This document shows, in pieces, positions 15,987 through 24,728 of a stretch of DNA of 64,000 bases (its first letter is position 1; the number at the start of each line of letters is the position of its first letter). The translations under genes were made by a program, and so were the position numbers. The notes below the pieces were generated by a model. The model was given only the letters and a program-made list of their open reading frames with translations. It was not told where the DNA came from and did no database searches. The stretch comes from Dolichospermum flos-aquae CCAP 1403/13F (GTDB lineage Bacteria; Cyanobacteriota; Cyanobacteriia; Cyanobacteriales; Nostocaceae), in the NCBI RefSeq assembly GCF_012516395.1, contig NZ_CP051206.1, forward strand, positions 1,116,001 through 1,180,000, read 5' to 3'.

Positions 15987-17787
15987 CAATACCCGTGAAT
16001 GAAATTGTCAAACTGCTTGTGGGGGAAGGATTTTCAAGTCTTTTTCTATATCTCTGATTTCAGATTTATGGGAAGAGTTTTTGCGCTTGAATTTGGACAT
16101 TTTAATTTTGACAACACGGGGATTAATACGTTTTCGTCGGGGGCGATCAATTTCAGACTGGGAAATTAATGATAATAAATATTGATGTTGAATTTCTCGT
16201 AATTTTAAGGATGAATGGCTGATGAGTTGTACTAAATCTATAACTAGTTGCAAAGATTCAAGAAAACTAAGGAGTAAAGGATTTTTATTATATTCGTTAG
16301 CAGATTGGTAAATTAAATCGCGGAGTAGATTATAAGCAATTAACATAGCATAAAGTTCTTGTTCGACTAATTCAGATGTTTTGCTCCGAAAAATAGTGGG
16401 CATTTGTCCTTTGAGCGTAGCACATTGATGTGTTTTTATTTCACAGAAACTAATTTCCACCTCCCATCTGCAATGATAGTGAATAATTAATTCTTTGGCA
16501 GAAATATTAGGGTCAATAATACTAGTAACTAAACGACGAGGGAGAAAACCAGGAATTTGATATTCAATAACTCGGACAATGATACTTTCCTGATTCCATT
16601 GTTTATGCGATTCTGTAGATTTTTCTAAATTGAGAATTTTGCCATTAATTTCTGATAAATAACTTCCATCTGGATATCTAGCCATGTATCCATCTGGCAA
16701 ACGAGAATCAGAGATAACAGGTAGTTTAACATTAGAAGCTACCCTAAGTAAAAAGTCGCATTCTTTTGTACGAATACTAAAAATAGTTGCAAAGGAATAT
16801 AAACCAGCATCTAATAAAAATAATAAGTTTTTCTGGTTAAATTGTGCCAGTAATTTAGTCATTAAAGTCCTTTCACCAGTTCCTTTACCTTGGCTCGAAC
16901 CATAGGTAAAATCTAGGATCAGGCGTGTTGATGCTGATATTAATGTGACTATTCTCAGCATGGGAAAAGCACTTTCTCCTCGACCACATTTAGACTTCCC
17001 AAATTTATCACGATTACTTTCAGTATCAGGTGTCGTACCTGTGGAACCATCAAATATTACTGTAGTCCATTTATGAAAGTCATATTTCAATGTTGTCAAA
17101 CTAGAAGTGAGTTTTTTAAATATTAGTTGAAAAACTGTTAATCCTATACGAACTCTGGCATGACTCATAGCACCTTCAGAAATAAGTTGTTTTGGTAGAC
17201 AACAGGATAACCACCTCAATCCTGATATCATCCAATCCATTATTCCTAAATAACTTAAATCACGACGGATAGTGGAGAGAATTACAAACCAAATGACAAA
17301 CGTTGGTACTAGAATCGTTCCTTGACGACATTTACTTGATGAAACACTCGCCAAAGATTCTTTGATAATAGTTGATAAATGTTTTGCAATTGGTTGCAGA
17401 TCATATTCTGTCGTAAACTGAGTAAGCATCTGATGATGTTCTTTTTGAATTCCCATACAAAACTGTCAAGGATGACTTGAAATAAACTCTTATAAAGCTT
17501 AAATATTCTTTCATATTTTGTCAATATATACTATCAGGCTACTCATTTTGGAGCAGGAATAAAAATTCTCGACGAAAAAAATGACACATTTATGATTTTT
17601 TAAATTTGATTTCAAATAATTGACAAGATTGATGATTTATAAATTCAAGAAAAATCTCATGATCATATAATTTTAGATACATTTTGCCTGGAGTTTAGAC
17701 TAAACTGAAGTTATTTTTATGCCTTAATATTTGCAGAATTAATATTAGTAATTATTTGTAGGCTATTAATTTCATTCACGGGTATTG
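15987..17787 (-). mobile_element. IS4-family insertion sequence, complete
   Basis: 1801 bp with perfect 20-bp terminal inverted repeats CAATACCCGTGAATGAAATT (15987-16006; inverted at 17768-17787). Both ends are flanked by the 10-bp duplication GATTTAAATC (15977-15986 and 17788-17797). A single transposase gene is on the minus strand. The size of the duplication fits the IS4 family. Confidence 0.92.
16008..17456 (-). CDS. IS4-family transposase
   Basis: 482 residues with a DDE layout: WTTVIFDGSTGTTPDTESN (first Asp), LLFLLDAGLYSFATIF (second Asp) and IIHYHCRWEVEISFCEIKTHQ (Glu within the Y-(2)-R-(3)-E-(6)-K signature of IS4). The N-terminal part (VWFVILSTIRRDLSY.., LPKQLISEGAMSHARVRIG) matches the IS4 N-terminal domain. 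No stops or shifts; likely active. It reads in the same direction as the channel gene it interrupted. Confidence 0.88.
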   Translation of the reverse strand: MGIQKEHHQMLTQFTTEYDLQPIAKHLSTIIKESLASVSSSKCRQGTILVPTFVIWFVILSTIRRDLSYLGIMDWMISGLRWLSCCLPKQLISEGAMSHARVRIGLTVFQLIFKKLTSSLTTLKYDFHKWTTVIFDGSTGTTPDTESNRDKFGKSKCGRGESAFPMLRIVTLISASTRLILDFTYGSSQGKGTGERTLMTKLLAQFNQKNLLFLLDAGLYSFATIFSIRTKECDFLLRVASNVKLPVISDSRLPDGYMARYPDGSYLSEINGKILNLEKSTESHKQWNQESIIVRVIEYQIPGFLPRRLVTSIIDPNISAKELIIHYHCRWEVEISFCEIKTHQCATLKGQMPTIFRSKTSELVEQELYAMLIAYNLLRDLIYQSANEYNKNPLLLSFLESLQLVIDLVQLISHSSLKLREIQHQYLLSLISQSEIDRPRRKRINPRVVKIKMSKFKRKNSSHKSEIRDIEKDLKILPPQAV

Positions 17788-18805
17788 GATTTAAATCCCG
17801 CAATTGTTCAGCCGTACCCATACAAATTAATGTATCTCCTGACATTAAAATAGTATCTCCAGTTGGTCCACCAATAAGTTTACCATCAAGGCGGCGAATT
17901 GCCAGAACTAATGCACCTGATTGCGATCGCAATTTGGCTTTTTGTAAACTTTGACCAACGAAGGGACACCTATCGGAATCTAGTAAAAATTCTTCCATAT
18001 ATAACTGACGGTCTGTACCAGAAAGCATCCCATCTACAAAGTCTAAAATTTGCGGTCTGAGGGCTGCTGCTGCCATGCGTTTGCCACCAGTAATATACGG
18101 TGAAATTACGGCATCTGCGCCACCACGTTGTAACTTTTGTACCGCTTCTTCCGTACTAGCGCGAGCGATCGCTCGAATGTCTGGATTCAGAGTTTTTGCT
18201 GATAAAACAGTATATAAATTTTCCGCATCTGAAGGTAAAGCCGCGACAATACAAATTGCTTTAGTAACGCCAACTTTTAACAAAGTATCATCTAACGTCG
18301 CATCACCTTGAAAAACAATGTAACCAATTTCCTGAGCTTTTTGGACAGATTCAAGTTCCGAATCAATAATGACAAAAGAAACAGCTTCAGCCTGAAATTC
18401 CTTAGCAATTTGTCGCCCAGTGCGACTAAATCCACAGATAATATAATGTTCTGATAATGATTCCATTAAACGCCTTTGTTGTCGGAGTCGAATTCCTTCT
18501 AGAAAATAACCTTCAATGACTGCGGCTGTAAATCTATTGACAATATAAGTAAGATTCACCACACCCATTAAAATTAAGACAATGGTAAATAAACGCCCTC
18601 GACTACCTAATGGGTGAGTTTCTCCATAACCGACAGTTGCTAGAGTAATTACAGTCATGTAAGCTGCATCTTCCCATTTCCAGCCCTCAACCAGGGAATA
18701 CCATAAAGTCCCGATTAGGAAAATACCAGCTAAAGCAAGCGCCCCAGCCATTAATTCTTTTTGAATCCGTTGATATTTTTGTTCAAGGGTAGAATACACA
18801 GGCAA
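17717..18805 (-). CDS. Potassium channel with RCK/TrkA domains, IS-altered C-terminus
   Basis: 362 residues. Two membrane helices flank the pore TVITLATVGYGE, the K+ selectivity filter. Then come an RCK/TrkA-N Rossmann domain (HYIICGFSRTGRQIAKEF; GDATLDDTLLKVGV) and a TrkA-C domain (DRCPFVGQSLQKAKLRSQSGALVLAIRR..LMSGDTLICMGT). This is a ligand-gated K+ channel of the MthK/YugO type in the cytoplasmic membrane. The reading frame crosses into the IS after RDLN, replacing about 17 native residues with about 22 IS-encoded ones (PIPVNEINSLQ..ANIKA). All domains are intact, so it may still work. The start is TTG 18805 or GTG 18799; no good ATG exists. Confidence 0.85.
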   Translation of the reverse strand: MPVYSTLEQKYQRIQKELMAGALALAGIFLIGTLWYSLVEGWKWEDAAYMTVITLATVGYGETHPLGSRGRLFTIVLILMGVVNLTYIVNRFTAAVIEGYFLEGIRLRQQRRLMESLSEHYIICGFSRTGRQIAKEFQAEAVSFVIIDSELESVQKAQEIGYIVFQGDATLDDTLLKVGVTKAICIVAALPSDAENLYTVLSAKTLNPDIRAIARASTEEAVQKLQRGGADAVISPYITGGKRMAAAALRPQILDFVDGMLSGTDRQLYMEEFLLDSDRCPFVGQSLQKAKLRSQSGALVLAIRRLDGKLIGGPTGDTILMSGDTLICMGTAEQLRDLNPIPVNEINSLQIITNINSANIKA

Positions 18806-18814
18806 TTAAGAATT

Positions 18815-19049
<235 letters not shown>

Positions 19050-19144
19050 TCTTCTTGCCTCCTCCTAAAATCATCAAAAATTTTGTTCATATTTCCCAGA
19101 ACCTAGTAAAGTATTACGATAAAAGCTTTTCAGGAGTAGCGGTA

Positions 19145-20428
19145 GTGAGCGTGCAAACTCTAATTGAACAAGCCACGAACCCCTTGGAGTCAGGTATTAT
19201 GCCATCTACACCTTTTGATGTTGATAGCTTCGATGCGGCTGTCATGTCCACTTATGGACGGTTTCCTTTGGCTTTAGAACGGGGTGCTGGTTGCCGTGTT
19301 TGGGATAGTCAGGGCAACGAATATCTGGATTTTGTCGCGGGCATTGCCACTTGTACTCTAGGACACGCCCATCCAGCAATGGTAGAGGCTGTAACTAGAC
19401 AAATCCAGAAATTGCATCATGTTTCCAATTTGTACTATATTCCTGAACAGGGTGAATTAGCTAAATGGATTGTTAATCATTCCTGTGCAGATAGAGTATT
19501 TTTCTGCAATTCTGGCGCTGAAGCCAACGAAGCAGCAATTAAACTAGCGCGGAAATATGCCCACACTGTCCTAGAAATTGCCCACCCAATCATTTTAACT
19601 GCCCATGCCAGTTTTCACGGACGGACTTTAGCCACTGTGACTGCCACTGGACAACCAAAATATCAAAAGCATTTTGATCCTTTAGTTCCTGGTTTCCATT
19701 ATGTAAATTACAACGATATTAGAGCAGTGGAAGCCGCTGTGACTGAATTAGACGAAGGTAATTATCGGGTCGGGGCAATTTTAATTGAACCATTGCAAGG
19801 GGAAGGTGGCGTTCGTCCTGGAGATATTGCTTACTTTAAGCGATTACGGGAGATTTGCGACGAAACCGGTATTTTGTTGATTTTCGACGAAGTACAGGTT
19901 GGTATGGGACGCAGTGGCAAATTATGGGGTTATGAACATTTGGGAGTAGAACCAGATATTTTCACCAGTGCGAAAGGTTTGGGCGGTGGTATTCCCATCG
20001 GTGCGATGATGAGTAAGAAATTCTGCGATATTTTCCAACCAGGAGAACACGCAAGTACATTTGGCGGTAATCCCTTTGTCTGTGGTGTGGCGCTGAGTGT
20101 GTGTGAGACTTTGGAAAAAGAGAATATTTTAGATAATGTCAGAGAACAGGGCGCACATTTACGAGAAGGATTAAGAGCGATCGCTCGTCAATATCCTCAG
20201 CATATCTCAGAAGTACGCGGTTGGGGTTTAATCAGCGGTATGGAAATCAAAGCCGATATTCCCTTAACTGCTGCTGAAGTTGTCAAAGCTGCAATGGCAG
20301 AAGGTTTATTACTTGTTCCCGCAGGGCCTAAAGTAGTGCGGTTTGTTCCCCCTCTCATTGTCACAGAGGCAGAAATCAAACAAGCATTAGAAGCTGTAGA
20401 AAAAGCATTAGCTAAACTAACAGCATAG
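19145..20428 (+). CDS. argD: Acetylornithine aminotransferase
   Basis: 427 residues. PLP-dependent class III aminotransferase converting N-acetylglutamate semialdehyde to N-acetylornithine in arginine synthesis. Signatures: STYGRFPLALERGAGCRVWD, YLDFVAGIATCTLGHAHP, FCNSGAEANEAAIKLARK, LIFDEVQVGMGRSG (PLP Asp) and FTSAKGLGGGIPIGAM (Schiff-base Lys). I set the start at GTG 19145 (MSVQTLIEQATNP), as in other cyanobacterial ArgD. An AGGAG lies at 19132-19136, eight bases upstream. The longer frame to 19055 has no family similarity. It stands alone, with a hairpin terminator after it. Confidence 0.93.
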   Translation: MSVQTLIEQATNPLESGIMPSTPFDVDSFDAAVMSTYGRFPLALERGAGCRVWDSQGNEYLDFVAGIATCTLGHAHPAMVEAVTRQIQKLHHVSNLYYIPEQGELAKWIVNHSCADRVFFCNSGAEANEAAIKLARKYAHTVLEIAHPIILTAHASFHGRTLATVTATGQPKYQKHFDPLVPGFHYVNYNDIRAVEAAVTELDEGNYRVGAILIEPLQGEGGVRPGDIAYFKRLREICDETGILLIFDEVQVGMGRSGKLWGYEHLGVEPDIFTSAKGLGGGIPIGAMMSKKFCDIFQPGEHASTFGGNPFVCGVALSVCETLEKENILDNVREQGAHLREGLRAIARQYPQHISEVRGWGLISGMEIKADIPLTAAEVVKAAMAEGLLLVPAGPKVVRFVPPLIVTEAEIKQALEAVEKALAKLTA

Positions 20429-20434
20429 GTAATT

Positions 20435-20480
20435 AAAAATTCGTAATTTGTAATTTAATAATTATCAATTACGAATTTTT
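20435..20480 (+). terminator. Hairpin after argD
   Basis: AAAAATTCGTAATT (20435-20448) is the exact reverse complement of AATTACGAATTTTT (20467-20480), and the right arm ends in a T run. A likely bidirectional or intrinsic terminator for argD. Confidence 0.65.
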
Positions 20481-20570
20481 CATCTTGATAATTTTCAACA
20501 TATCAATTAGGAAAAAATTAATCAAAAATGCGATAAAATATAATATATTTTCAGTAATACATAACAAATT

Positions 20571-20888
20571 ATGCCAGAAACAAAATCTACTCATACAGTC
20601 CGCAGAGGCAGAATCTTCCCAGAAATTCAATGGACTCAAGAACAGAAAGCACAATGGCAGACTGAACGGGAAACATTGTCTCAAGACTGTAAAATAATTT
20701 TTGAGCAGTTACAAGCAGAACTCATTAAAACTCACTATAACTGGTACATAGCGATTGAGCCAAATAGCCGTGAATATTTTATTCATGAAGATCCCTTATT
20801 AGCCGCACAACAAGCACATCAAAAATACCCAAATGTCAAACTGCACGTTTTCCGAATTAATGAAACTGGAGTATGTGGCAAAATATGA
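20571..20888 (+). CDS. Small cyanobacterial protein, upstream partner of an aspartyl protease
   Basis: 105 residues, not recognised as a named family. It has a central acidic/amphipathic region (TQEQKAQWQTERETLSQDCKIIFEQLQAELIKTHYNWYIAIEPNSREYFIHEDPLLAAQQAHQKYPN) that looks like a small alpha/beta fold. The stop overlaps the next start (ATGA at 20885-20888), so it was translated with the retroviral-type aspartyl protease gene. Such two-gene pairs recur in cyanobacterial genomes and have a stand-alone small-module look. Function unknown. It appears intact although its partner is frameshifted. Confidence 0.65.
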   Translation: MPETKSTHTVRRGRIFPEIQWTQEQKAQWQTERETLSQDCKIIFEQLQAELIKTHYNWYIAIEPNSREYFIHEDPLLAAQQAHQKYPNVKLHVFRINETGVCGKI

Positions 20889-21206
20889 TCTTGGGTAAAT
20901 TTGGTGATGAGGATGAATTATTTTTTGAGATAGATTTGATAGCTGCTGATGGATTAGAACTATCAGTAGAAGCTCTTTTAGATACAGGGTTTTCTTGGTG
21001 GTTAGCAATCAACAATCAGGACATAGAAGCACTTGGTTGGATATATTTAGAACATCTATTTAGGAAAAGTACAAATTGATGGACAATATTTTGATATTCC
21101 TGTCCATGTGGGACAAGGATTACCGGAAATTTTACTTGGTCGTCAATGGTTGAAAAATAGACGTTTGGTAGTAGATATATCATCTTCTATATTAACGCTA
21201 GAATAA
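20885..21206 (+). pseudogene. Retroviral-type aspartyl protease, frameshifted
   Basis: First frame: MILGKFGDEDELFFEIDLIAADG..VEALLDTGFSWWLAINNQDIEALGW, with the catalytic LDTGFS motif. A deletion and frameshift near 21050-21070 follow. The second frame continues GKVQIDGQYFDIPVHVGQGLPEILLGRQWLKNRRLVVDI and stops at 21204-21206. The two pieces together make one small clan AA protease of about 105 residues, missing about 20 residues at the break. The first frame alone stops shortly after the shift. Probably dead. Confidence 0.75.
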
Positions 21207-21281
21207 GACATACTACAAATAAAAGAAAGACCTTTCAAATATTACCAATATCATTCATTATCACATCTAAGGTTAATTATC

Positions 21282-22337
21282 ATGAAATGCAATAAAATAT
21301 TTAGATTAAGTTCCCTGAGAACATCCATTCATTTAGACGGCTGCAATGTTACCCATTATCAAGAACTTCATAAATTCTCTTCTGAAGCCGAAGCCGAAGC
21401 TTTTTTTAATGAAAGTATTCAAGAATTACTTACACATGGTTGGTATGATATCGAATCTGTGACCGTAGACGAAAATAACAAAGATTTCACTCCAGATGAA
21501 TTGTATGGAATGTTCTTAGAATTAAAAAATCAAGTAGATGAATTTGCAAAGGCAATTATCAAACCTTCTATAGAAATTACTCCCTATTCAACAACAGAAA
21601 CTACACTATGGCAAAGTAAATTTGGTGGTTTACCCTACCTTCCTAAAAATACGACCTATCCAGAAGCACCAGATGGTACTCCCCTCCATCTTTTAGCACA
21701 AATCAACTTTTCAGAAACGCCGAATTTAGAAGATTTACCAGAAAAAGGGATTCTTCAGTTTTATATTGAAGCCGCAGGTCAAACAGCTTATGGAATTGAA
21801 GAATATCCCCAATTAAAACAAACTACTTTTAGAGTTATTTACTTTCCTGAACCAGATTTAAATATTGATAATCTCCTAGACAACTTTGATTTTTTACCTC
21901 CAGGAATAGGTTTGCCATTAATAGACTGTCTAGCTTTGAATTTTGCTATTAAATCAACTCCCATGAGTGCATCAGATTATCGGTTTAGAAACTTAGTTAA
22001 AAGCCATTTTCCCATCTTTCAACAAAGTAATCTCACTAAGGCACAGGAAAATTCTTTAGAAGAACTGGTAGATGATTTTCTCAATGAGTATGAAGAAAAA
22101 TATGAGGAATCATTAGGAGGACATTGTTTAGGAGGATATCCCGCATTTGTCCAAAATGATGATCGTGCAGATTTGCAGGAAGAGGAAGGTTATGATTTTC
22201 TGCTATTGCAAATGAACTCTGATGATGAGCATTCAATTATGTGGGGAGATGAGGGAGTTGGTAACTTTTATATTCAACCTTCTGCACTGAAACGGTTGGA
22301 TTTTTCTCAGATTTTGTACACCTATAATTGTTGTTGA
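21282..22337 (+). CDS. DUF1963 (YwqG-like) protein
   Basis: 351 residues. From about residue 100 it has the YwqG/DUF1963 pattern: QSKFGGLPYLPKNTTYPEAPDGTPLHLLAQINFSE, LPEKGILQFYIE, then LGGHCLGGYPAFVQNDDR and FLLLQMNSDDEHSIMWGDEGVGNFYIQPSALKRLDFS near the end. The first 65 residues (SLRTSIHLDGCNVTHYQELHKFSSEAEAEAFFNESIQELLTHGWYDI) look like a separate N-terminal domain similar in layout to WGR domains; this is tentative. No known biochemical function. Stands alone, upstream of the restriction-modification genes. Confidence 0.8.
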   Translation: MKCNKIFRLSSLRTSIHLDGCNVTHYQELHKFSSEAEAEAFFNESIQELLTHGWYDIESVTVDENNKDFTPDELYGMFLELKNQVDEFAKAIIKPSIEITPYSTTETTLWQSKFGGLPYLPKNTTYPEAPDGTPLHLLAQINFSETPNLEDLPEKGILQFYIEAAGQTAYGIEEYPQLKQTTFRVIYFPEPDLNIDNLLDNFDFLPPGIGLPLIDCLALNFAIKSTPMSASDYRFRNLVKSHFPIFQQSNLTKAQENSLEELVDDFLNEYEEKYEESLGGHCLGGYPAFVQNDDRADLQEEEGYDFLLLQMNSDDEHSIMWGDEGVGNFYIQPSALKRLDFSQILYTYNCC

Positions 22338-22405
22338 GAGAAGGTGAATTAGGCTTTTATTAGGCTTTTATAAGTTTAAATAAATTTATTCAAACTTAAT
22401 CATAA

Positions 22406-22476
22406 ACGTACTTTTAGTTCGTTTTAACATTTTGATGCTTTGTATAAGATTCAAGACGTACTTTTAGTTCGTTTTA
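22406..22476 (+). promoter_or_regulatory. Two C-box-like operators before the restriction gene
   Basis: The sequence GTACTTTTAGTTCGTTTTA occurs exactly twice (22408-22426 and 22458-22476), 50 bp apart; the second copy ends 7 bases before the ATG. Each contains ACT-TTT-AGT, matching the ACT-N3-AGT dyad of controller-protein boxes. They are likely sites for autoregulation by the HTH domain encoded just downstream. Confidence 0.7.
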
Positions 22477-22483
22477 GTTTTTT

Positions 22484-23326
22484 ATGAGTTTTGAAAGATA
22501 TAAAGAAGTTAAACAGCTTTTTGGTGATAGAGTCCAAGCCCTTCGCAAAGACAGAGGTATTACACAAGAGCAGTTAGCAGAGGATATTGATAAATCCGTT
22601 GAGCATATTAGCTACATAGAACGAGGTGAACGCGCTCCGTCTTTTGAAACAATTTTAGATATTGCTGAAGCCCTGAAAGTGTCAGTACCATACTTAATGA
22701 ATGTCACACCCCAAACAGATATCAGTACAAACTTTCTCACTGAATTACAAACTCCGGTAGTTCTTCCCTCTCTTGTTGAACCTGTTAAGGAAGCAGTTAA
22801 CACAACTAAAGAGCGCCGTTCAGATTTAGAACGATTACAGACAGCACTTGGGGCTATTCAGGAATTACAGAGTCTGGCAAATGAGTATGGTATTAATGAT
22901 GTTTTTCAAGACAATGGAGGGAAAGTTCTTCAAGTTTTAATCTTACTTGGTTTGCGGATATCACCTGGACGTGAAGGCAATGATGCAATTGATGCAGAAA
23001 AAAATGAATATGAATTAAAAACAATTAATAAACTTTTAAGTAAAAGTGTCACCACAAATCATCATCTTAACCTTGATATCTTAGCCAAATATCGTGCTGT
23101 AAAAGCTTGGTATATTGCTGTTTATGAAGGAATTTTATTAAAAGCTATATACAGAGTTGACCCTACTTCACTTGAAACTAAGTTCAGTTACTGGGAATCT
23201 AGAATACGTGGCGGAATGGAATCTATTAATAATCCTAAAATCCCTTTAAGTTTAATAGAAAAAGAAGGTGAGTTGGTTTATCCTAAACAGAATCAACAAA
23301 CAATTCCAGGAAATTTGCCAATTTAA
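22484..23326 (+). CDS. Fused controller-PvuII-like restriction endonuclease
   Basis: 280 residues in two parts. Residues 13-75 are an XRE-type helix-turn-helix like restriction-modification controller proteins (RVQALRKDRGITQEQLAEDIDKSVEHISYIERGERAPSFETILDIAEALKV). Residues 125-265 match the PvuII endonuclease: YGINDVFQDNGGKVLQVL, GREGNDAIDAEKNEYELKTIN with catalytic D167, E177 and K179, the His pair at 193-194, and a C-terminal SINNPKIPLSLI..G. PvuII cuts CAGCTG as a dimer, so the same target is predicted. The two activities, normally overlapping separate genes in PvuII, are one chain here. The methylase gene converges from the other side. Confidence 0.92.
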   Translation: MSFERYKEVKQLFGDRVQALRKDRGITQEQLAEDIDKSVEHISYIERGERAPSFETILDIAEALKVSVPYLMNVTPQTDISTNFLTELQTPVVLPSLVEPVKEAVNTTKERRSDLERLQTALGAIQELQSLANEYGINDVFQDNGGKVLQVLILLGLRISPGREGNDAIDAEKNEYELKTINKLLSKSVTTNHHLNLDILAKYRAVKAWYIAVYEGILLKAIYRVDPTSLETKFSYWESRIRGGMESINNPKIPLSLIEKEGELVYPKQNQQTIPGNLPI

Positions 23327-23334
23327 AGTAACCT

Positions 23335-24321
23335 TCATAATTTCAAAGCTAATTGCTTTGAAGTAGTTAAACAAACAGATTCTTTTTGAGCAAGAAGACA
23401 TTCATAAAGAGTCAGAGCCTCCTTCGAGCTTTGAGTTTTATCTAGAAACCGGAAAGCTGAAGATGCTAAATAAGATGGCTCTTTTTCAAAAGCAATCCAA
23501 CTTCTTTCTATCTGTTCAGCCGCAAAACCTGTAGTATTTGAGCCTGCAAATATATCTAGAACTTTATCTCCAGGATCAGTCAAAAATTTAATGAAAAACA
23601 TTGGCAACTTTTGAGGAAATCTCGCTGGATGAGGGGGTATGGAAATAGATTTACATAATTGAATATAACTAGAATTACTTTCAGTATTTGCAATCTCTAA
23701 CAAATTTGATGGTATAGCACCACCATTATCAGTAGCAAAATTCTTACTGATATCATGGCCTGAAGGTCTTTCTTTCGGTGTATAGTATTTTTGAGGATCT
23801 GCCTGTAGTTTCTTCATTCGCTCAGAGTAAGGCACTAAAACATTACTGACATTTGCTTTAGGATGATCAGTTTTTGAGAGCCACCAGACGGTATTTACAG
23901 AGTCCTTTGCTCGAATTTTTCGCTTATTAACCCACTCAATTGGTGAAGGTAGTTTAGCTGGGTTATACCAAAAAAATTCTTCAGCCAGTCTAAATCCCAA
24001 TTCATCACAAAGTTTAATTAAAACTCGATAGTTATAGAGAGAGCGAACTGGACGTTTACTTTCATAAGCTCCACCTAAATCAAGTACGAAACTACCAGTT
24101 GAATTCAGAACTCGATAAACTTTTTTGGAAAACTCAAGCAACCAATCAACATAATCTTCCTGCTCTACATTGCCATAAGCCTTTTTGCGTTGCAAGGCAA
24201 AAGGTGGTGATGTCAGCACTAAATCTATTGAGTCAGATTCCAGTTGATCCAGCAATTGTAGGGAATCACCAAGATAAGCCGCACCGCAGTCTGTAGTATA
24301 TAGTGGATTGGGAAGAACCAT
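23335..24321 (-). CDS. PvuII-like DNA (cytosine-N4) methyltransferase
   Basis: About 328 residues from ATG 24321. Beta-class order of motifs: catalytic SPPF within LVLTSPPFALQRKKAYGN, then LPSPIEWVNKRKIRAKDSVNTVWWLSKT, RPSGHDISKNFATDNGGAIPSNLLEIANTESNSSY, and the AdoMet motif LDIFAGSNTTGFAAEQIERSWIAFE at the C-terminus. The whole length parallels M.PvuII, which makes N4-methylcytosine in CAGCTG. It is tail-to-tail with the fused controller-endonuclease (8 bp between), so the methylase has its own promoter and is not in the autoregulated unit. A GTG at 24333 is an alternative start. Confidence 0.92.
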   Translation of the reverse strand: MVLPNPLYTTDCGAAYLGDSLQLLDQLESDSIDLVLTSPPFALQRKKAYGNVEQEDYVDWLLEFSKKVYRVLNSTGSFVLDLGGAYESKRPVRSLYNYRVLIKLCDELGFRLAEEFFWYNPAKLPSPIEWVNKRKIRAKDSVNTVWWLSKTDHPKANVSNVLVPYSERMKKLQADPQKYYTPKERPSGHDISKNFATDNGGAIPSNLLEIANTESNSSYIQLCKSISIPPHPARFPQKLPMFFIKFLTDPGDKVLDIFAGSNTTGFAAEQIERSWIAFEKEPSYLASSAFRFLDKTQSSKEALTLYECLLAQKESVCLTTSKQLALKL

Positions 24322-24447
24322 TGTCAGACGCACTAAGAGTTGGTTCTATAACTATAATCCTAAAATATCAAAACGACATATTTTTGGTATCAGTTCTTGT
24401 AAAGGCCTACACATAGTGAAAGATTGTGCCATTGACGGCACGGCATT

Positions 24448-24574
24448 GTATGAACAAGGTTTGCAAGAAAAGGATATTCGTAACCTTTACCGTTTTATAG
24501 ACTGGGTTATGATGTTACCAAAGGCATTAGCAGCAGACTTTTGGCAAGATTTTAAACAATTTGAAACAAAATAA
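24448..24574 (+). pseudogene. Rpn/PD-(D/E)XK nuclease-family transposase remnant
   Basis: Only the C-terminal part remains: LYEQGLQEKDIRNLYRFIDWVMMLPKALAADFWQDFKQFE, typical of the Rpn-type 'transposase-like' nuclease proteins that are abundant in cyanobacteria. The sequence upstream in the same frame is unrelated, and the nuclease core is absent. Confidence 0.7.
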
Positions 24575-24728
24575 TACAAATTAACTTCATCATAGCTTAA
24601 TTGTTTCTAGTTGGTTCAAGGCAAAAACAACCAAAATTATCTTATTTTGTCTCTGATATTGCATAAGCATTGCGAAAATAAAAACATTAATCTATCATCA
24701 CTTATTAATGTGTGGTGTGCAAGCAAAG

